Shown: positions 11,837 to 23,036, counted from the first letter of the stretch. The stretch: DNA of 64,000 nucleotides from Ornithodoros turicata (GCF_037126465.1 NC_088201.1:66052879-66116878); one strand, 5' to 3'. Made by a program: numbers and translations. The notes: generated from the sequence alone by a model not told the origin.

Positions 11837-14780
11837 TGGTTCCCTCTCCTCGGAAAACGCAGGTTGCAGACCAGGTGTTGACCAGGTGGTGACAAGGTGG
11901 GTGGAGGTCTGGGTGTGGACTAGAAAATCCGTGTAACGGCGAGCGGTCGGGTCCATTGTACAAGTCTGAGTGGCGCAGGAAAGACGTAGTATAGGGTTGA
12001 TGACGGCGTCGTAGGTTGATGAAGAGGGCGGCGCACGGCTGTCATGGCGGAAGTCTGGTGACGTATGCAGTGGGGTCGTCTGGCGGAACAGGGGAACATG
12101 GGGCGAAGAACCGCCCGGAGATGCGGAGTGAAGTGCCATAAACCAGCTCTGCAGCAGAACACGTCAAATCTTGCTTGTAGGCGGTTCTGATGCCAAGGGG
12201 AATAAGCGGCAGACGGTCACACCAGTGCGTAGGATCTTCAGTAGCTCGCAATGCAGCTTTCAATTAACGATGAAATCGCTCTATCATCCCGTTTGCTTGA
12301 GGATGATATGCAGTTGTTTGGATGTGTTTCGTGCCAAGGGTTGCGCAGATGTGACGGAAGAGGTGGGATGCGAATTAGCGGCCCCGATCCGTGGTGATAG
12401 TTTCAGGCGGTCCAAAACGGGCGAGCCAAACTTCGAGAAACGCACGAGCTACCATCTCAGCAGAGGCATGAGGCAGAGGGCACACTTCGGGCCAACGAGT
12501 GAAACGATCAATGCACGTGAGTAGCAAGATCTTGTTGCGGGAAGGAGGAAGGGGTCCGACAATGTCGATGTGGACTTGCTGGAATCTCAGGATGGGCGGA
12601 GCAAATGGAGCCAATGGTGCGACAGTGTGGCGAGTAACCTTCGATCGTTGGCAGGGTATCCAGTTCTTGCACCAACGTCGAATGTCGACATTCATACTCG
12701 GCCATGCATAACGGGATGTAATGAGACGTTGCGTGGCATGTATTCCGGGATGCCATAAGTTATGCAGCAAGCGGAATACGGTGGGTCGGTAAGCCGTGGG
12801 CACGAAAGGACGAGGTGTACCGGTGGAAACGTCGCATGTGAGGGGTATGCTCGCTCCAGGTCGTGGAGCACAAGGGAGGGCTTGGTGGTGGTGATGTGGT
12901 GAAGCTCTTCGTCAGCACGTTGGGCAGCGGCGAGATCGGCGGGGTCGAGATTGGTGACATTCGGTGAGCATGACGCCAAAAGCTCGCTGACAGTCGGACG
13001 AGACAAAACGGCAGCAACCGCGTTCTGGGCTCCCGAGATGTACTGTTGTAACGAGATGTAACGTCCGAGGTGAACTCGCTGATAAAACTGAGGTGGCGCA
13101 ATTCACGGGGAGAGTGGTTCTGCGAAGCAACATGAATGGCGTGGATGAGGGGTTTGTGATCTGTGAAGACCGTGAATGGGCGACATTCAAGAAATGGCGG
13201 AATGCCAGGTAGATGGCAAGTAATCCACGTCTAAAAGTGCTGTAAAGTGTTTCGGCAGTCGACAGCTATAGCGGGAAAAGAAACCCAGAGGAGTGGATGT
13301 ATTCCCCGATGTGCGCTAATGGAGAGCTGCACCAACGGCAGTACTTGAAGCATCCGTCATGAGGAAGAGTGGGGCGTCTAGTATAGGATGAGCGAGGAGC
13401 GTTGCTTGTGCGATGGCTCTCTTGATGTCGGTGAAGGCAGCTGTGGCGTCAGGCGTCCAAGACAAAGGATGGGGGTTTGATTGCGGACTGGCCAGGAGGT
13501 TGTTTAATGGCACCAACGTCTCCGCGCAATGAGGGATAAATCGCCTGTAGAAATTTACGAGGCCGAGGAATTCCCGCAACTTTCTGTGAGAAACAGGCTG
13601 GGGAAAGTCTTGAACGGCTAGGGCTTTGGAAGGGAGAGGCGTGATGCCATTGCTGTCATTGATGTGTCCAAGGAACTCTAACCTGGTAACGCCAAACTCG
13701 CACTTAGCGGCGTTGACAACGATCCCATGTTCACGTAGTCGTTGAAAGAGTTGGCGTAGGTGGTCCTCGTGTTCCTCAGGCTTTCGGCTCGCTACGAAGA
13801 TGTCGTCGATGTACGTGAAACAGAGACCACGGAGGACAGAGTCAATAAAGCTTTGAAGGGTCTGCGCAGCATTCCTGAGCCCGAACGGCATACGGGTGAA
13901 TTCGAACAGGCCGAAAGGTGTGATGATGGCCGTCTTTGGAATGCTGGCTCGGTCGAGCGGAATCTGATGATAGGCTTTCACCAAGCCGACTTTGGAGAAA
14001 TAGGTGGCTCCATGGAGATGCGCTGTAAAATCGTGGTAGTGGGGAATGGGGTAGCGGTCAAGAACGGTGTTGTTGTTGAGAGCACGATAATCGCCACATG
14101 GCCTCCAGTCTCCAGGCTCTTCTTTTGGGACCATGTGCAAGAGCGAAGCCCATTCACTAGAGGACGGGCGCACAATGCCAAGCTTCAGCATGTACTCGAA
14201 TTCCTTGCGAGCTATGGCAATGCGGTCAGATGGTAATCGTCGGGCGCGGGCGTGCACAGGTGGATGTGGGATGGGAAACTGGAGCTTCCGGGTTGAGGGG
14301 TTGAGTGATCTCGGGAAAGTCCTTGATGACGCGCGAGAAAGGTCACGGGGGAGGGCTGGCGGCACAAATACCAGTGGATGAAATTGACGTCTTGACACCG
14401 TTTACCGAGATTCTTGTAATACAATCAATGAGGCGGCGACGGTGGGAGTCAATGAGGAGATCGTAGTACCGTAGGAAGTCTATGCCCAATATAGCATGGG
14501 CCCACGTCCGCGATGATGAAAACCCAAGTGAATTGACGTCGCAATCCAAGGCGAACGGCGTGGGCACGCTGACCATAGCAAGCTATGGGAGATGAGTTGA
14601 CGGCCTGGAGTTGATGAGTTGGTTTTGTGTGGTTGCGATCAGCTGGAGTCGGTGGAAGAATACTGACTTCAGCTCCGGTACCGATTAGTTATCGCACACC
14701 TGTAGTCCGATCAGCAATGAAAAACAGACGGCTGGGCTGTGTCCCGGCGGCATTGACCGTCATTGGTCGCCGGGAGGCGG
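11837..14780 (-). pseudogene. Ty3 pol relic (PR-RT-RH-IN)
   Basis: Pol starts at an ATGA overlap with the end of gag near 14763. The protease motif reads IGTGAEVS, so the catalytic Asp of DTG is now Gly (14680-14682), and a TAA at 14689-14691 precedes it. Reverse transcriptase is open from 14398 to 13316: it has FTYIDDI, but the motif A aspartate is Gly in [12 protein letters not shown]. RNase H starts LFLMTDASS and stops at 13316. Integrase follows with an H-H-C-C finger (WHPGIHATQ, CKNWIPC), VHIDIVGPLPP and TTDRGR at 12375-12803, then KAALRATEDP near 12240. Several frame changes separate these blocks. Each lost catalytic residue alone would disable the element. Confidence 0.88.
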
Positions 14781-15738
14781 GTTTCCCGACCAGGTACAAG
14801 GCGTCCTGCAATTTCGAGCACTGGCGCTAAGGTCTGATGATACCAGCAGTATGGGCCAGCAGGCTGTGACCGACGAGAGGAGAGACGCCGAGGGCTTGAG
14901 TAACGCCGCGGGGTTTGACGGCGGCGACGAAGTGGACTCGGAGAACGGGGGCGGTCACGAGCGACGAGGGCGGCCATCAGCTGAGTGAGCCTGTTGATGG
15001 AAGATTGAAGCTGATGTACGCTCGCAGAGAGTGTTGCAACACTGGCAAGCACAGGTCCAGCGGGCGGGGCAAGGGCTCGTACTGTGTCATGGTATGCTGA
15101 GTAGCCGCGACAACTGGAGGTAAAGAGGTAGCCGGAACAGCCAACGGAAGGCTGGCATGAGCCGAAAGGTCCACAATCTTATCGGCAAGTCGAGCCTGCT
15201 CCTCGAGAGTGATGTTACCAGGAGCTGTGAGGACAATCTGAACTTGCGTTGGCAGACGCTGCAGGAATAACTGCTTCAGAAGCGGAGTGTCAGCAGTATG
15301 ATTATCCAGCAGCTTGCGCATCCTGCGGTGTAGTTGTGGTGGTTTCCGGTCCCCGAGGTGTTCATCATGAAGCAGTTGTTGTAGTCGGCGTTGTTCCGAC
15401 GTCGAGGTGCGGAGGATGAGCTCCTACTTCACTACGTCGTAAGGTCGTTCCGGAGGTTGCGAAATAATTAAGTCACGAATTTCAAGTGCCACGTCCGGTG
15501 GTAGGGCGGCAAGAACATGACAAAATTTGGTGGCCTGGCTGGTGACGTACCGTGCCGTAAATTGTGCTTCAACTTGGCCGAACCAAAGCACGGGATCGCT
15601 GGTCCTGAACGGTGGCAGGTGCAGAGGAACGGTGACAGAGTCGTTGTGGCTGGCTCCGGCTGATGCTGGGGGGACCGCTCTAGCTACGGGAGTTGCTTGG
15701 GGATCGCCGGTGGCCGAGGGCGGATGCTGATCGTTCAT
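14763..15738 (-). pseudogene. Ty3 gag relic with CHCC finger
   Basis: The start codon (15736-15738) overlaps the primer-binding site. The frame runs through PPFRTSDPVLWFGQVEAQF and FCHVLAALPPDVA, typical of the Ty3 capsid region, to a TAG at 15424-15426, then continues in the same frame. A frameshift near 15060 and another near 14820 follow. The C-terminus carries CWYH and, after the second shift, CRTPC: the C-x2-H...C-x3-C arrangement characteristic of CsRn1-type Gag in place of the usual CCHC knuckle. The natural stop overlaps the pol start as ATGA. Confidence 0.8.
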
Positions 15739-15754
15739 CACGTCCGGGTCACCA
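15737..15754 (-). promoter_or_regulatory. Primer-binding site, tRNA-Trp type
   Basis: The - strand reads TGGTGACCCGGACGTGAT two bases inside the 5' LTR. It is complementary, with one mismatch, to the 3' end of arthropod tRNA-Trp as I recall it. This primer choice is a hallmark of CsRn1-type elements. Confidence 0.75.
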
Positions 15755-15756
15755 CT

Positions 15757-15885
15757 TGTAGGCAACGACTCGGAGGCGACCGGTACAAGCAGCAGCTTTA
15801 TTGTTATGAACCAGAACACTATATGAAACCTCGGTGGAACGGGCGCGTGCCTGAGTTCCGATGCGATGCAGATGAGGCTGCCACA
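15757..15885 (-). repeat. 5' LTR of the Ty3 element (129 bp)
   Basis: Partner of the LTR at 11708-11836, TGTAGGCAAC to GCTGCCACA on the + strand. The GCAC at 15886-15889 completes the target duplication. Confidence 0.95.
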
Positions 15886-15899
15886 GCACAATAATGTGC

Positions 15900-16097
15900 C
15901 AGAGAGAAAGAGAGAGCGAAAAAAAAACAGTTTTGGTGAAGAAATGCTGCCAATGCACAGTGCAGATCCCTTGAGATAACGACAATCTGTATTGACCATG
16001 AAATTATGAAATCACTGAAAAGGTTAGCCAGCTGTAGGACTCGAACCCACACCATCTGGATTACCGGTCCAGGGCTCTACCAACTGAGCTAAGCTAA
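15900..16097 (-). repeat. tRNA-derived SINE-like sequence
   Basis: The head (16024-16097) folds like a tRNA. On the - strand it has an A box (TAGCTCAGTTGG), a B box (GGTTCGAGTCC), a complete D arm, a 5-bp anticodon stem with loop CCGGTAA (anticodon GGT, Thr) and a 5-bp T arm. The acceptor stem is decayed (ATTAGCT against AGCTGGC), and base 33 is C where a working tRNA has U. A T-run follows directly, then about 100 bp of unrelated body. This suits a SINE head or tRNA pseudogene better than a working tRNA. The Ty3 element lies at its 3' side. Confidence 0.6.
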
Positions 16098-16311
16098 TGT
16101 ATTTGTCCCTTCTGTGTGTTCCAGACTCAGAACATCAATTGTCTCTCGTATTGACCAGTTTCACAAGATGAAAAATGCAAACACTCTAAAAATGAATGCC
16201 ATGATGATAAAGCACTATGGTACACTCACCTTTGCTTCTTGTCTTGAAAGAGGTTTGAGTTCACTTGTCACACGTGTACTTCTGCGGTGGGACCTGTGTA
16301 GTCGCAGCCAC

Positions 16312-16626
16312 CTGAGGGAACAACCAGAAACTACACTGAGTAGCACACTCAATGGAGCACTTGCGCTGGATCTGCTATTGGAGAAGCATCGGAAGGCTTT
16401 GTTGGCTGTAGTTGTCCCATAGGCGGCGTCACACAGTGGAATAGGGAAGGTTAACTGTCTCTTTGTGTCACGTTGTTAGACCCAAGCGGCTGGGTGGGTT
16501 CTGTCGAGCACAAAATTGTGATAAATACATATATGTATAATATTTGCAACATTTCGAGGTACATATGTAGCATATGATAGCCTTATTTTAGTCATCAAAT
16601 GGCAGAGTGGGCCTGTTGGTACATGA
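16312..16626. other. Intron-like spacer of the THAP-type gene
   Basis: No further exon or repeat structure recognised up to the fold-back element at 16627. Confidence 0.35.
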
Positions 16627-16765
16627 CTGAATTAAAACTGGAGCACGAAACATGGACGAAGAAACACACAAGACGACACTTGCCCAGTGCAACAAGCTTG
16701 CACATGGAGCATGTGTCGCCTTGTATGTTTCTTCGTCCGTGTTTCGTGCTCCAGTTTTAATTCAG
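16627..16765. mobile_element. 139-bp fold-back MITE
   Basis: Arms of about 53 bp (CTGAATTAAAACTGGAGCAC at the left, its complement at the right) enclose a loop of about 30 bp. The arms are near-perfect. No target duplication was fixed. It sits in an intron of the THAP-type gene relic. Confidence 0.85.
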
Positions 16766-17640
16766 ATTTGTTTTAGTCAAAACACTGTTTTGTCTGAAAC
16801 AAGGTACAGAAAGAAATGCCACACCTCTACATGAATATCTGCATTCAATTTACTGATCAAAACCCATACTGTAGTGCACACCAAAATGAACGAGTTAAAT
16901 AGCATGAGGCAAGCGTGCTTCTGTACATGGAACGCCATGCCATAGGGTCTAGGGCAGGGGCCATATCCAACCAACTTACATAATGCGCTCAAGGTTCGAA
17001 TGTGAGTCTTTTTCTTCCATCACATTCGCTTACCAAACTACGCTAGCTTCAGGTCATTTTGTGGCAGTTGCCAATGATGCCATATAGTCCTCTCAATCAC
17101 TAGCTTGTGTGCCACGCACTGTACGTTACGCTACTGCTCCACATTTCTGATTTAACTCTGCTCGTCATCAGATTTTTGCATGGTACACATATAGGCTATG
17201 CACTGCATTCACGACAAAAGCTGCGCATTGCCCGTGCAACCGGACAGCGTATAGAACCTTACCTGTCCGAGCTAGCTCTTCAAACACGTCCACGTTGGGG
17301 GCATGCGATTCATCCGCGAGGGCCTCCTCCACCAGCTGCACAGACAGTGACTCAGTTAACACAAAAGCAGAGCATACTTTTCCAGCTCACCTCTTCTCGT
17401 CTTCTTTTCGCGAGCTCCGCGTTTTCTTCTGAAGCAGCCGGCTCATGCATGTGGACAAGAACGGCACCGGGCTTCAAAAGCTCCGCGAGCTTTCCCGAGG
17501 CCAAAAACAAACTTCAAGCGATCGGCTAATTGAAAACTGTCCAGCAATGCGTGTTCAACCATGTGACCACAACAAAACGCCAATGACGCAGGCCTGCACA
17601 GTGTTGCCTTAATTCCGCTTGCGGCGAAGAGCGGGCAGCA

Positions 17641-18042
17641 TAATTCGATTAAATTCATTTTCTAATGTTTCCGATCGTTTCAAAACGAAATATTCCGGTT
17701 ACATATCTTTCAGGCACCCACTATTCCGACCGCACCGTCAGTTCAACTGCGTTTCTTGTCCGGACACCACCTTGAAGGCTGACACGGCCAGAGTATGTAA
17801 ATACAGCAGCAATGAAGTCAAGGAGTTGTCCAAGAGACAGAAATCCCAGCGGCAAACCCATCAAGGCAACAGAGGGCCAGGAACTGATATCGCCTTCTCT
17901 CCCTGTCTGCCTCCAGAAGGATAGAGATCTTGATGTCTAATGACTGAATCCAAAGTTGAATGGCTGCTGTCTGAAGCGGAAGAGTGGGACCGATACGAAA
18001 GACCGGGTGGAAGGTATGTGCGAGCTGTGCTCAAGGCCAGCT
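17641..18042. other. Spacer, no gene recognised
   Basis: Sequence upstream (in - strand sense) of the THAP-type gene. Nothing assignable. Confidence 0.35.
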
Positions 18043-18266
18043 GGTGACCATAGCTCGGCGTTTCTGGCCTTCGAAACTCACAATCCTGCTACGAACTCAC
18101 GTGAAGGTCGAAATGGCGTATCGGTTAGCTCGATCACGCCGCATATTAGTGCACTCACCGGATAACATCACACTTGTGAACAGAGCAGGTGTGATGTTAT
18201 CACGCCTTATTCGATTATTGTGATTGTGGGTTTCGAAGGCCCGAAACGCCGAGCTATGCTGGTGAC
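18043..18266. mobile_element. Imperfect fold-back element
   Basis: Outer arms ATAGCTCGGCGTTTC (from about 18050) and its complement (ending about 18260) continue through TTCGAAACTCACAAT. An inner pair GGATAACATCACAC / GTGTGATGTTATC lies around 18160-18205. The right arm is shorter than the left, so the element is partly decayed. No target duplication seen. Confidence 0.6.
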
Positions 18267-18439
18267 ATGAAAATCCGCAGGACATTCTACAACCGGTTGC
18301 CATGGTCGGTGAGGACGCGTGTCCTTCGTAAATGCGCCGCTGGTGGGTAACCGAGGAGCATCGCAAAATGTAAGGCTATATGACGCGACATTCCATGATG
18401 TATCGCGTACCGGTATACGTGGTGCGAGAGGCATCGTCC

Positions 18440-19220
18440 GCGCAGACTTCTACGTATTTAGAGTATTGTATTTAAGGTACTGTATTTTAAATACTATTAT
18501 TGACATCTTGGTATCTTACTCAATACTTTTCCGGGGGAGTATTTGTACTCTATTTCAAATATATTTTGTGGTATCTTCTACTCAATACTCTAACAACTTT
18601 TTGGATCGCCTCTCAGTTTTCGATTTTCTCTCTCTCTCTCTTCCTTTTTTTTTTTTTTTTTTTTGCATTGGCATGCTTGCTGTTCAGGAATTTCCATTCC
18701 CGCGTCCATTCAACCCCCTATTGTTGACCTTTCTGGAAAATCCGAATTCAAGAGCAAGGGTTTTATGATGAGTGTGCCCTGCAGCTGCCACAGAGTTCTA
18801 ACCTAAATATCTCATCTGGCTCTGTTCTGGCCCTCGAGGATACCCCTGCTTGGCAAGCTTCTACACTTTATCTTTGTAATGTATGTCAGATCGGTCAGTG
18901 ACTGCCGCAGGCCCTGCTGGGGCTTTTGTATCTAGGGGCGCAAAGAAGTCATTCTGCACGTTCGTCGTCGTTCTACAGTCGTTCTCCGTTCTCATCAAAG
19001 TCACGTGTTTCAAACTCAAACGTGTGTCAAATCACGTTCACGTTTTTTTCTCATCCGCCTACCAAAGTATCTTAAGTGTATCTTAAATAATTTTGGAATT
19101 ATTTGCTACTCTAACTTAATTACTTTAATTTTCAAGTATTTATACTCTATCTTAATTACAATTTTGCGGCAGTATTTGCTATCTTATTTTAAATACTGTT
19201 TCAGGTATCTTGTATATGTC
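18440..19220. repeat. A/T-rich decayed hAT-like element
   Basis: Both ends are full of GTATTT / AAATAC words (for example TATTTTAAATACT near 18485 and again near 19190). This is the subterminal repeat style of non-autonomous hAT elements such as the intact one at 60007-61009. Clear terminal repeats and an 8-bp duplication were not found. A T-run occurs at 18647-18664. Confidence 0.4.
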
Positions 19221-19327
19221 GTCCGGTGCCAGGTCGCGAATTATCGCCGCCTGGCAAACCCCAGTGACGACTCAGCGTGGCCCCACAGACGACAGTACCG
19301 TTCTACCTTGGGTTTCCATGACGATAT

Positions 19328-19418
19328 GCATGTTGCCTAGAAACGATTTTGAAAGATGAAAAGAATTAGTAATTTGTTAATTCTTTTCATTTTTCAAAAT
19401 CGTTTCTAGGCAACATGC
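19328..19418. repeat. 91-nt near-perfect hairpin
   Basis: Two 41-bp arms (19328-19368 and 19378-19418), starting GCATGTTGCCTAGAAACGAT, pair with one mismatch around a 9-nt loop. No coding content. It is most simply a tiny fold-back MITE, but the geometry would also make a long small-RNA precursor hairpin if transcribed. Confidence 0.85.
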
Positions 19419-19700
19419 CTATCATTATGGATTAGTAATTTGTGTAATGAGTGCCTATTTCTCCATTTTCTTCTTTTCTCATCAACTCACCTGAATTAGT
19501 AATTTGAAAGATGGCCAACGGTCTAATCATTTGATGGGCAGATGTGTTCCTTGAGGGAGAGAGAAAAACTATTTTGGAAAAATTGTAATCTGAGATGAGG
19601 CTGGACTTGCGCGGGCAGTCGATGAACTGGTACACTACGCGGTTAAATGACCCGATATCCGAATGTCACTCATGAATATGTTTACTACTGACCTCATACT

Positions 19701-19885
19701 AGAGCACTGCACGGGCCTAATTTTCAGGCCCGTGCCCGGCCGAGTCCCGGCTCCTACGGCCCGCACCCGGCCCGGGCCCGACGTCTTCTATATATTTCCA
19801 GCCCGGGCCCGGCTCGAGCCCGACTCCGTCGGCCCGGGCCCAGCCCGTACCCGACTGTTTCCATGCTCAGGCCCGGTCCCAGCCC
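19701..19885 (+). repeat. GGGCCCGG-rich repeat, hAT-type end
   Basis: Begins AGAGCACTGCACGGGCC and then has many GGCCCGGGCC and CGGCCC words over about 180 bp. This resembles the subterminal region of one end of a hAT element. No partner end was found in the window. Confidence 0.45.
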
Positions 19886-20157
19886 GCCTCTGTTCTATCT
19901 GTTCTCGTGGTTCGGTGGCGTATTTACATTTACTAAAGAGCACAGCGCAGCAAGGAAAAGGACACAGCTAATTGGTGGAGAGTCAGGAGGTGCACTCGAA
20001 TGCAGCAGCGGCTGTGTTTCTCTGCCGGCAAGCCGCTCTGTGCTTGGTGCTTGCTTGCTTGGGAACGCAGCGCACAGCGGCCTATGTACATTGCGATTCA
20101 AGAGGGACTCATCGCCGCTCTATTGCACATGCTCCGGTGTTAGTTCCCCTTTCTGAA

Positions 20158-20331
20158 ACTCTCACGCGAACGAAATATATGTCAGAACACCTAACCTAAC
20201 CGACCCTCTTTCCAGACTCTCACAAAAACGAGATATGCCAGAACACTTAACCTCACTGACCCTCGTGTCGGACCCTCACGAGAACGAAATATGTCCCAGC
20301 ACCTAGCCTAACTGATGCTCGTGCAGGACCC
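20158..20331 (+). repeat. ~57-bp tandem repeat, 3 copies
   Basis: Units begin with ACTCTCAC or ACCCTCAC at 20158, 20216 and 20272, with the start of a fourth at 20328. Each contains a GAACGAAATATG-like core and a CACCTAACCTAAC-like core. The copies are 10-20% diverged. Confidence 0.8.
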
Positions 20332-20814
20332 TCAGCGCGCCCGCCACATCAATCGTCCCCAAATGTGTGTGAGTGCATGCGTGAAATTCAGACCCATTCA
20401 CTAAATAAGCATGATCACATGTATTTTATTTACAGTAGTTTATTTTTCAACGGGGATTTCGATAACTTTATTTTGAGGTACACCCAATTTTTCGATACCG
20501 GTTACCGGTTCCATCTTTCGACACTGCTTGCTGGTTGCGCGTGGGATGACCCAAAACCTTTACCCGTCTGTCTTTGCACCGAGGACAAAGTGAGGTCTAC
20601 TGACGAAGGTAAGGAAAAGCTCGGGGTCACTGGGGATTATCCGCTGAACTAATGACACAACACTGAACGAAAGGTTTGGTGTAATGTGAACTACCCTGTG
20701 AAAACCAGGGAGTGTCTAAAAATATAGTACTGAAGTTTCCGGGCAATACTCAGCGCGTAATGAGGCGGAATTTGTGCTCCGAGACCTTCGCGTCAAGTTC
20801 CTTTCATTCCATTC

Positions 20815-20905
20815 AAGACATTTGATCGAACGTCGTTTGGTCGAACGCGGGACATTTGATCGAAAGCCATTTGATCGAACACCGTTTGATCGAAACGGCA
20901 GCGGT
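20815..20905. repeat. Degenerate TTTGATCGAA repeat
   Basis: Five to six close copies of CATTTGATCGAA or CGTTTGGTCGAA alternate at 15-17 bp spacing. It is a short decayed minisatellite without coding content. Confidence 0.65.
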
Positions 20906-22220
20906 CGTCTGATCGATTTTTTAATTGGTTCGCTTGGAGCGTTGATGAAACAAAAAAGAAGAATAAAACAACAAAAGAAAACTTCAGTTCTAAATGCTGT
21001 TATCCTAAGGAATATTTCACTCCGTGTAATCCGCTTGCCCATAAACACATTCCTCATCCTAATCCACCTTTTTCACATCCAGAAGGCGATCCGACAACTT
21101 GATAAGTTTTTCCTCTCTGACAGATAGTGACTAAACATGGCATACATGCCATTCACCCCTAGTCCCCCAACACTTTGTCAAATAATAATTGATGTCAATT
21201 GTCAAATAATCAACATTTTTGACAAATAAATAAATCAAATAAATAAATAAATGATATTTTTGAATGAATTATTCGCGTCGAACGTGGACAAATTTTAACA
21301 ATGTATTATTTAATTTACGCTTCAGAGTTCTCCAAAAAAAAAGAAAAAAGCACAAATTCATTTTTTCACATGAAATACGAACTGCATTGTTTCCTACACT
21401 GACACATCGTGTTATGTTGTCAAGCGACCGTTATTATTATTTCTTTTTTTTTTTTACCCTATGTCCTTTTATTATTTGTCGCATCGTTCCTCTTGATGTC
21501 CAAAAGAAACAACCTCTGTTGGAAATATCGCGACTCCCGCTGCGAGGCCCCGCCGTTCGACCTTGGCTGGTTTCGTGTGTGTCGACCCAAAGCCTTTATC
21601 CTCCCCCCCACCCCAATCCCCCTTTATTTGTACGGCTTGGTAAACGGGGACGATTAGAGTCACTAAGTAGGAGGATAAGTCAAAACAAAGCGTTCAAAGC
21701 GTTTCAAAGCGTCGAGGTTAGTGTAGTTTCCCTTTCTTTTATTAATAACGCGCCCTGGAGTAGCCAGTCCCGAGTGGCTCGAGACTACCATCTCCATTTT
21801 TTTCTTTTAAAATCAATCAAAAAGGAAGGTCTCTCTTACTGGGACTTCCCCTCTGACGTCATTTTTCGGGGCTCGTGTAATGTGAAAGAAAAAGAAGGAA
21901 AAACACGGGGGAAAGGAGTCTGTAAAATATATTACTGAAATTTCCGGGTAATAATAAGCAGTGTATTTTGCGACAGAAATTTTGTAAAGTATTTTGCACC
22001 AACGCCTTGAAAATGAATTCAGATATCTCGTAATACCTACATACCAGAACTATATATCCCAAAATGTCATTTTTGCATGAATAATAGAGGTATTATCAAG
22101 GTAAATTGCATGTAGGCGAGTGCAGGAATAAAATACTGTTTCGAGCACTAGATTTTCCAGTTCGGCATTGTAAGCGCGGTGTGCAAGCAATGTTTATAGC
22201 CTAATGTACCGCCGCTAGTA
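20906..22220. other. A/T-rich spacer, no gene recognised
   Basis: Contains simple A/T sequence (AAATAAATAAAT near 21227-21252). An open frame of 224 codons at 21264-21938 (+) runs through low-complexity T- and K-rich sequence and has no recognised domain, so it is not called. Confidence 0.4.
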
Positions 22221-22931
22221 CAGTCAACCCGCGGTTCCCCGAAAAATTGTTCATAAATCGAGGGATTCATAAACCGAAAAATCCGTGACGTGAGTACTAT
22301 CGAGCAAATAGAACAGTATTTCCGAGTTGGGATTGTGTTTATAATGTAATATATTGTGTAGTGTTGCTTTCGACCACGCCTTCTGCTGTATCAATGTCAC
22401 AAAGAACAGACTTTAGCACATTCACACTCTGTTTATTATGCAATACTAAATTGTTTAATTTTGCTTTGGACCTTCCGCTGTGTCAATCTTGTAAAGAAGA
22501 GATGTCGGCACATTCGCATTCGACTGGTCTCGGACTCTAATCTCCGGGTGACAGCGGCCATCTTATTCCAATCAGGAACACTTCGTCGCCCCTTGTGCGA
22601 CCCCGGAAAACCCGTTTGTTGTTCGGATTCCGAGGGGTTAAGAACCGAGGGTGCAATACCTGGAAAACGTTTTGTCCATTCAGGCGTCATTCATAAGACC
22701 ACGGAATAATCCCTTTGAAGGTTTCTGTTGGCCTCGGAACGATCTGTTCATAAATTGAGGGCAAAAACGGTGGGCAACTCCTAGTTGGTTCCCAGAAATT
22801 CCATTCATTATTCGGATATCGAGGTTCATAAAACGAGGGAAGAATGCATGTAAAAAGTTTGGTTTCTCGTGCTCGTGTTCATAAAACGAGGGAATTCATA
22901 AATCGAAGGTTCATAAATCGAGGGTTGACTG
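22221..22931. mobile_element. Tc1/mariner-superfamily (pogo-like) MITE, 711 bp
   Basis: Ends CAGTCAACCCGCGGTT and, reversed, CAGTCAACCCTCGATT are flanked by TA on both sides (22219-22220 and 22932-22933). CAGTCAACCC with a TA target is the pattern of pogo/Tigger-type elements. Inside both ends the word TTCATAAATCGAGGG recurs several times. No transposase is present, so it is non-autonomous. Confidence 0.85.
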
Positions 22932-23036
22932 TACATCCACTTGAGAGCCTTCGAGATACCGATATCGCAGGAGAGCTTTGATAGCACATGAAGTAACTTT
23001 TCCGTGGTCATTTCCTGATTTCTTTACGACGTCATC

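Larger units (their letters stand above)
11708..15885 (-). mobile_element. Complete Ty3/CsRn1-like LTR retrotransposon, 4,178 bp
   Basis: Two 129-bp LTRs bound the element, and a 4-bp target duplication GCAC (11704-11707 and 15886-15889) flanks it. On the - strand the order is 5' LTR, tRNA-Trp type primer site, gag with a C-x2-H...C-x3-C finger, protease, reverse transcriptase, RNase H, integrase, purine tract, 3' LTR. Primer type, the unusual Gag finger and the 4-bp duplication fit the CsRn1 branch of Ty3 elements. The LTRs differ at 9 of 129 positions (about 7%), so the insertion is old. Coding regions carry many stops and frameshifts. No envelope gene is present. Confidence 0.93.
16230..17640 (-). 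pseudogene. THAP-type transposase-like gene, 5' exons
   Basis: Exon-like blocks on the - strand: 17391-17450 and upstream, 17263-17335, and 16230-16311, all with GT-AG borders. The first block carries what looks like the end of a THAP zinc finger (FCCGHM, later LLKPGAV with a frame change), then a charged tail ending in KRRREE. The second encodes LVEEALADES and VFEELART, with phases that match. The third contains a TQTSFKTRSK stretch after an in-frame stop. Together with 8810-11002 they make one gene running from about 17.6 to 8.8 kb, split by the Ty3 insertion. The THAP reading is moderate in certainty because the start of the domain is frameshifted. Confidence 0.5.

Noticed and set aside
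13760..14236. 158-codon open frame on the + strand
   Set aside because: It is the antisense shadow of the Ty3 reverse transcriptase.
16024..16097. Functional tRNA-Thr (GGT) gene
   Set aside because: Acceptor stem is decayed, base 33 is C, and a SINE-like body follows. Kept as a SINE head.
21264..21938. 224-codon open frame on the + strand
   Set aside because: Runs through T- and K-rich low-complexity sequence with no recognisable domain or splice structure.
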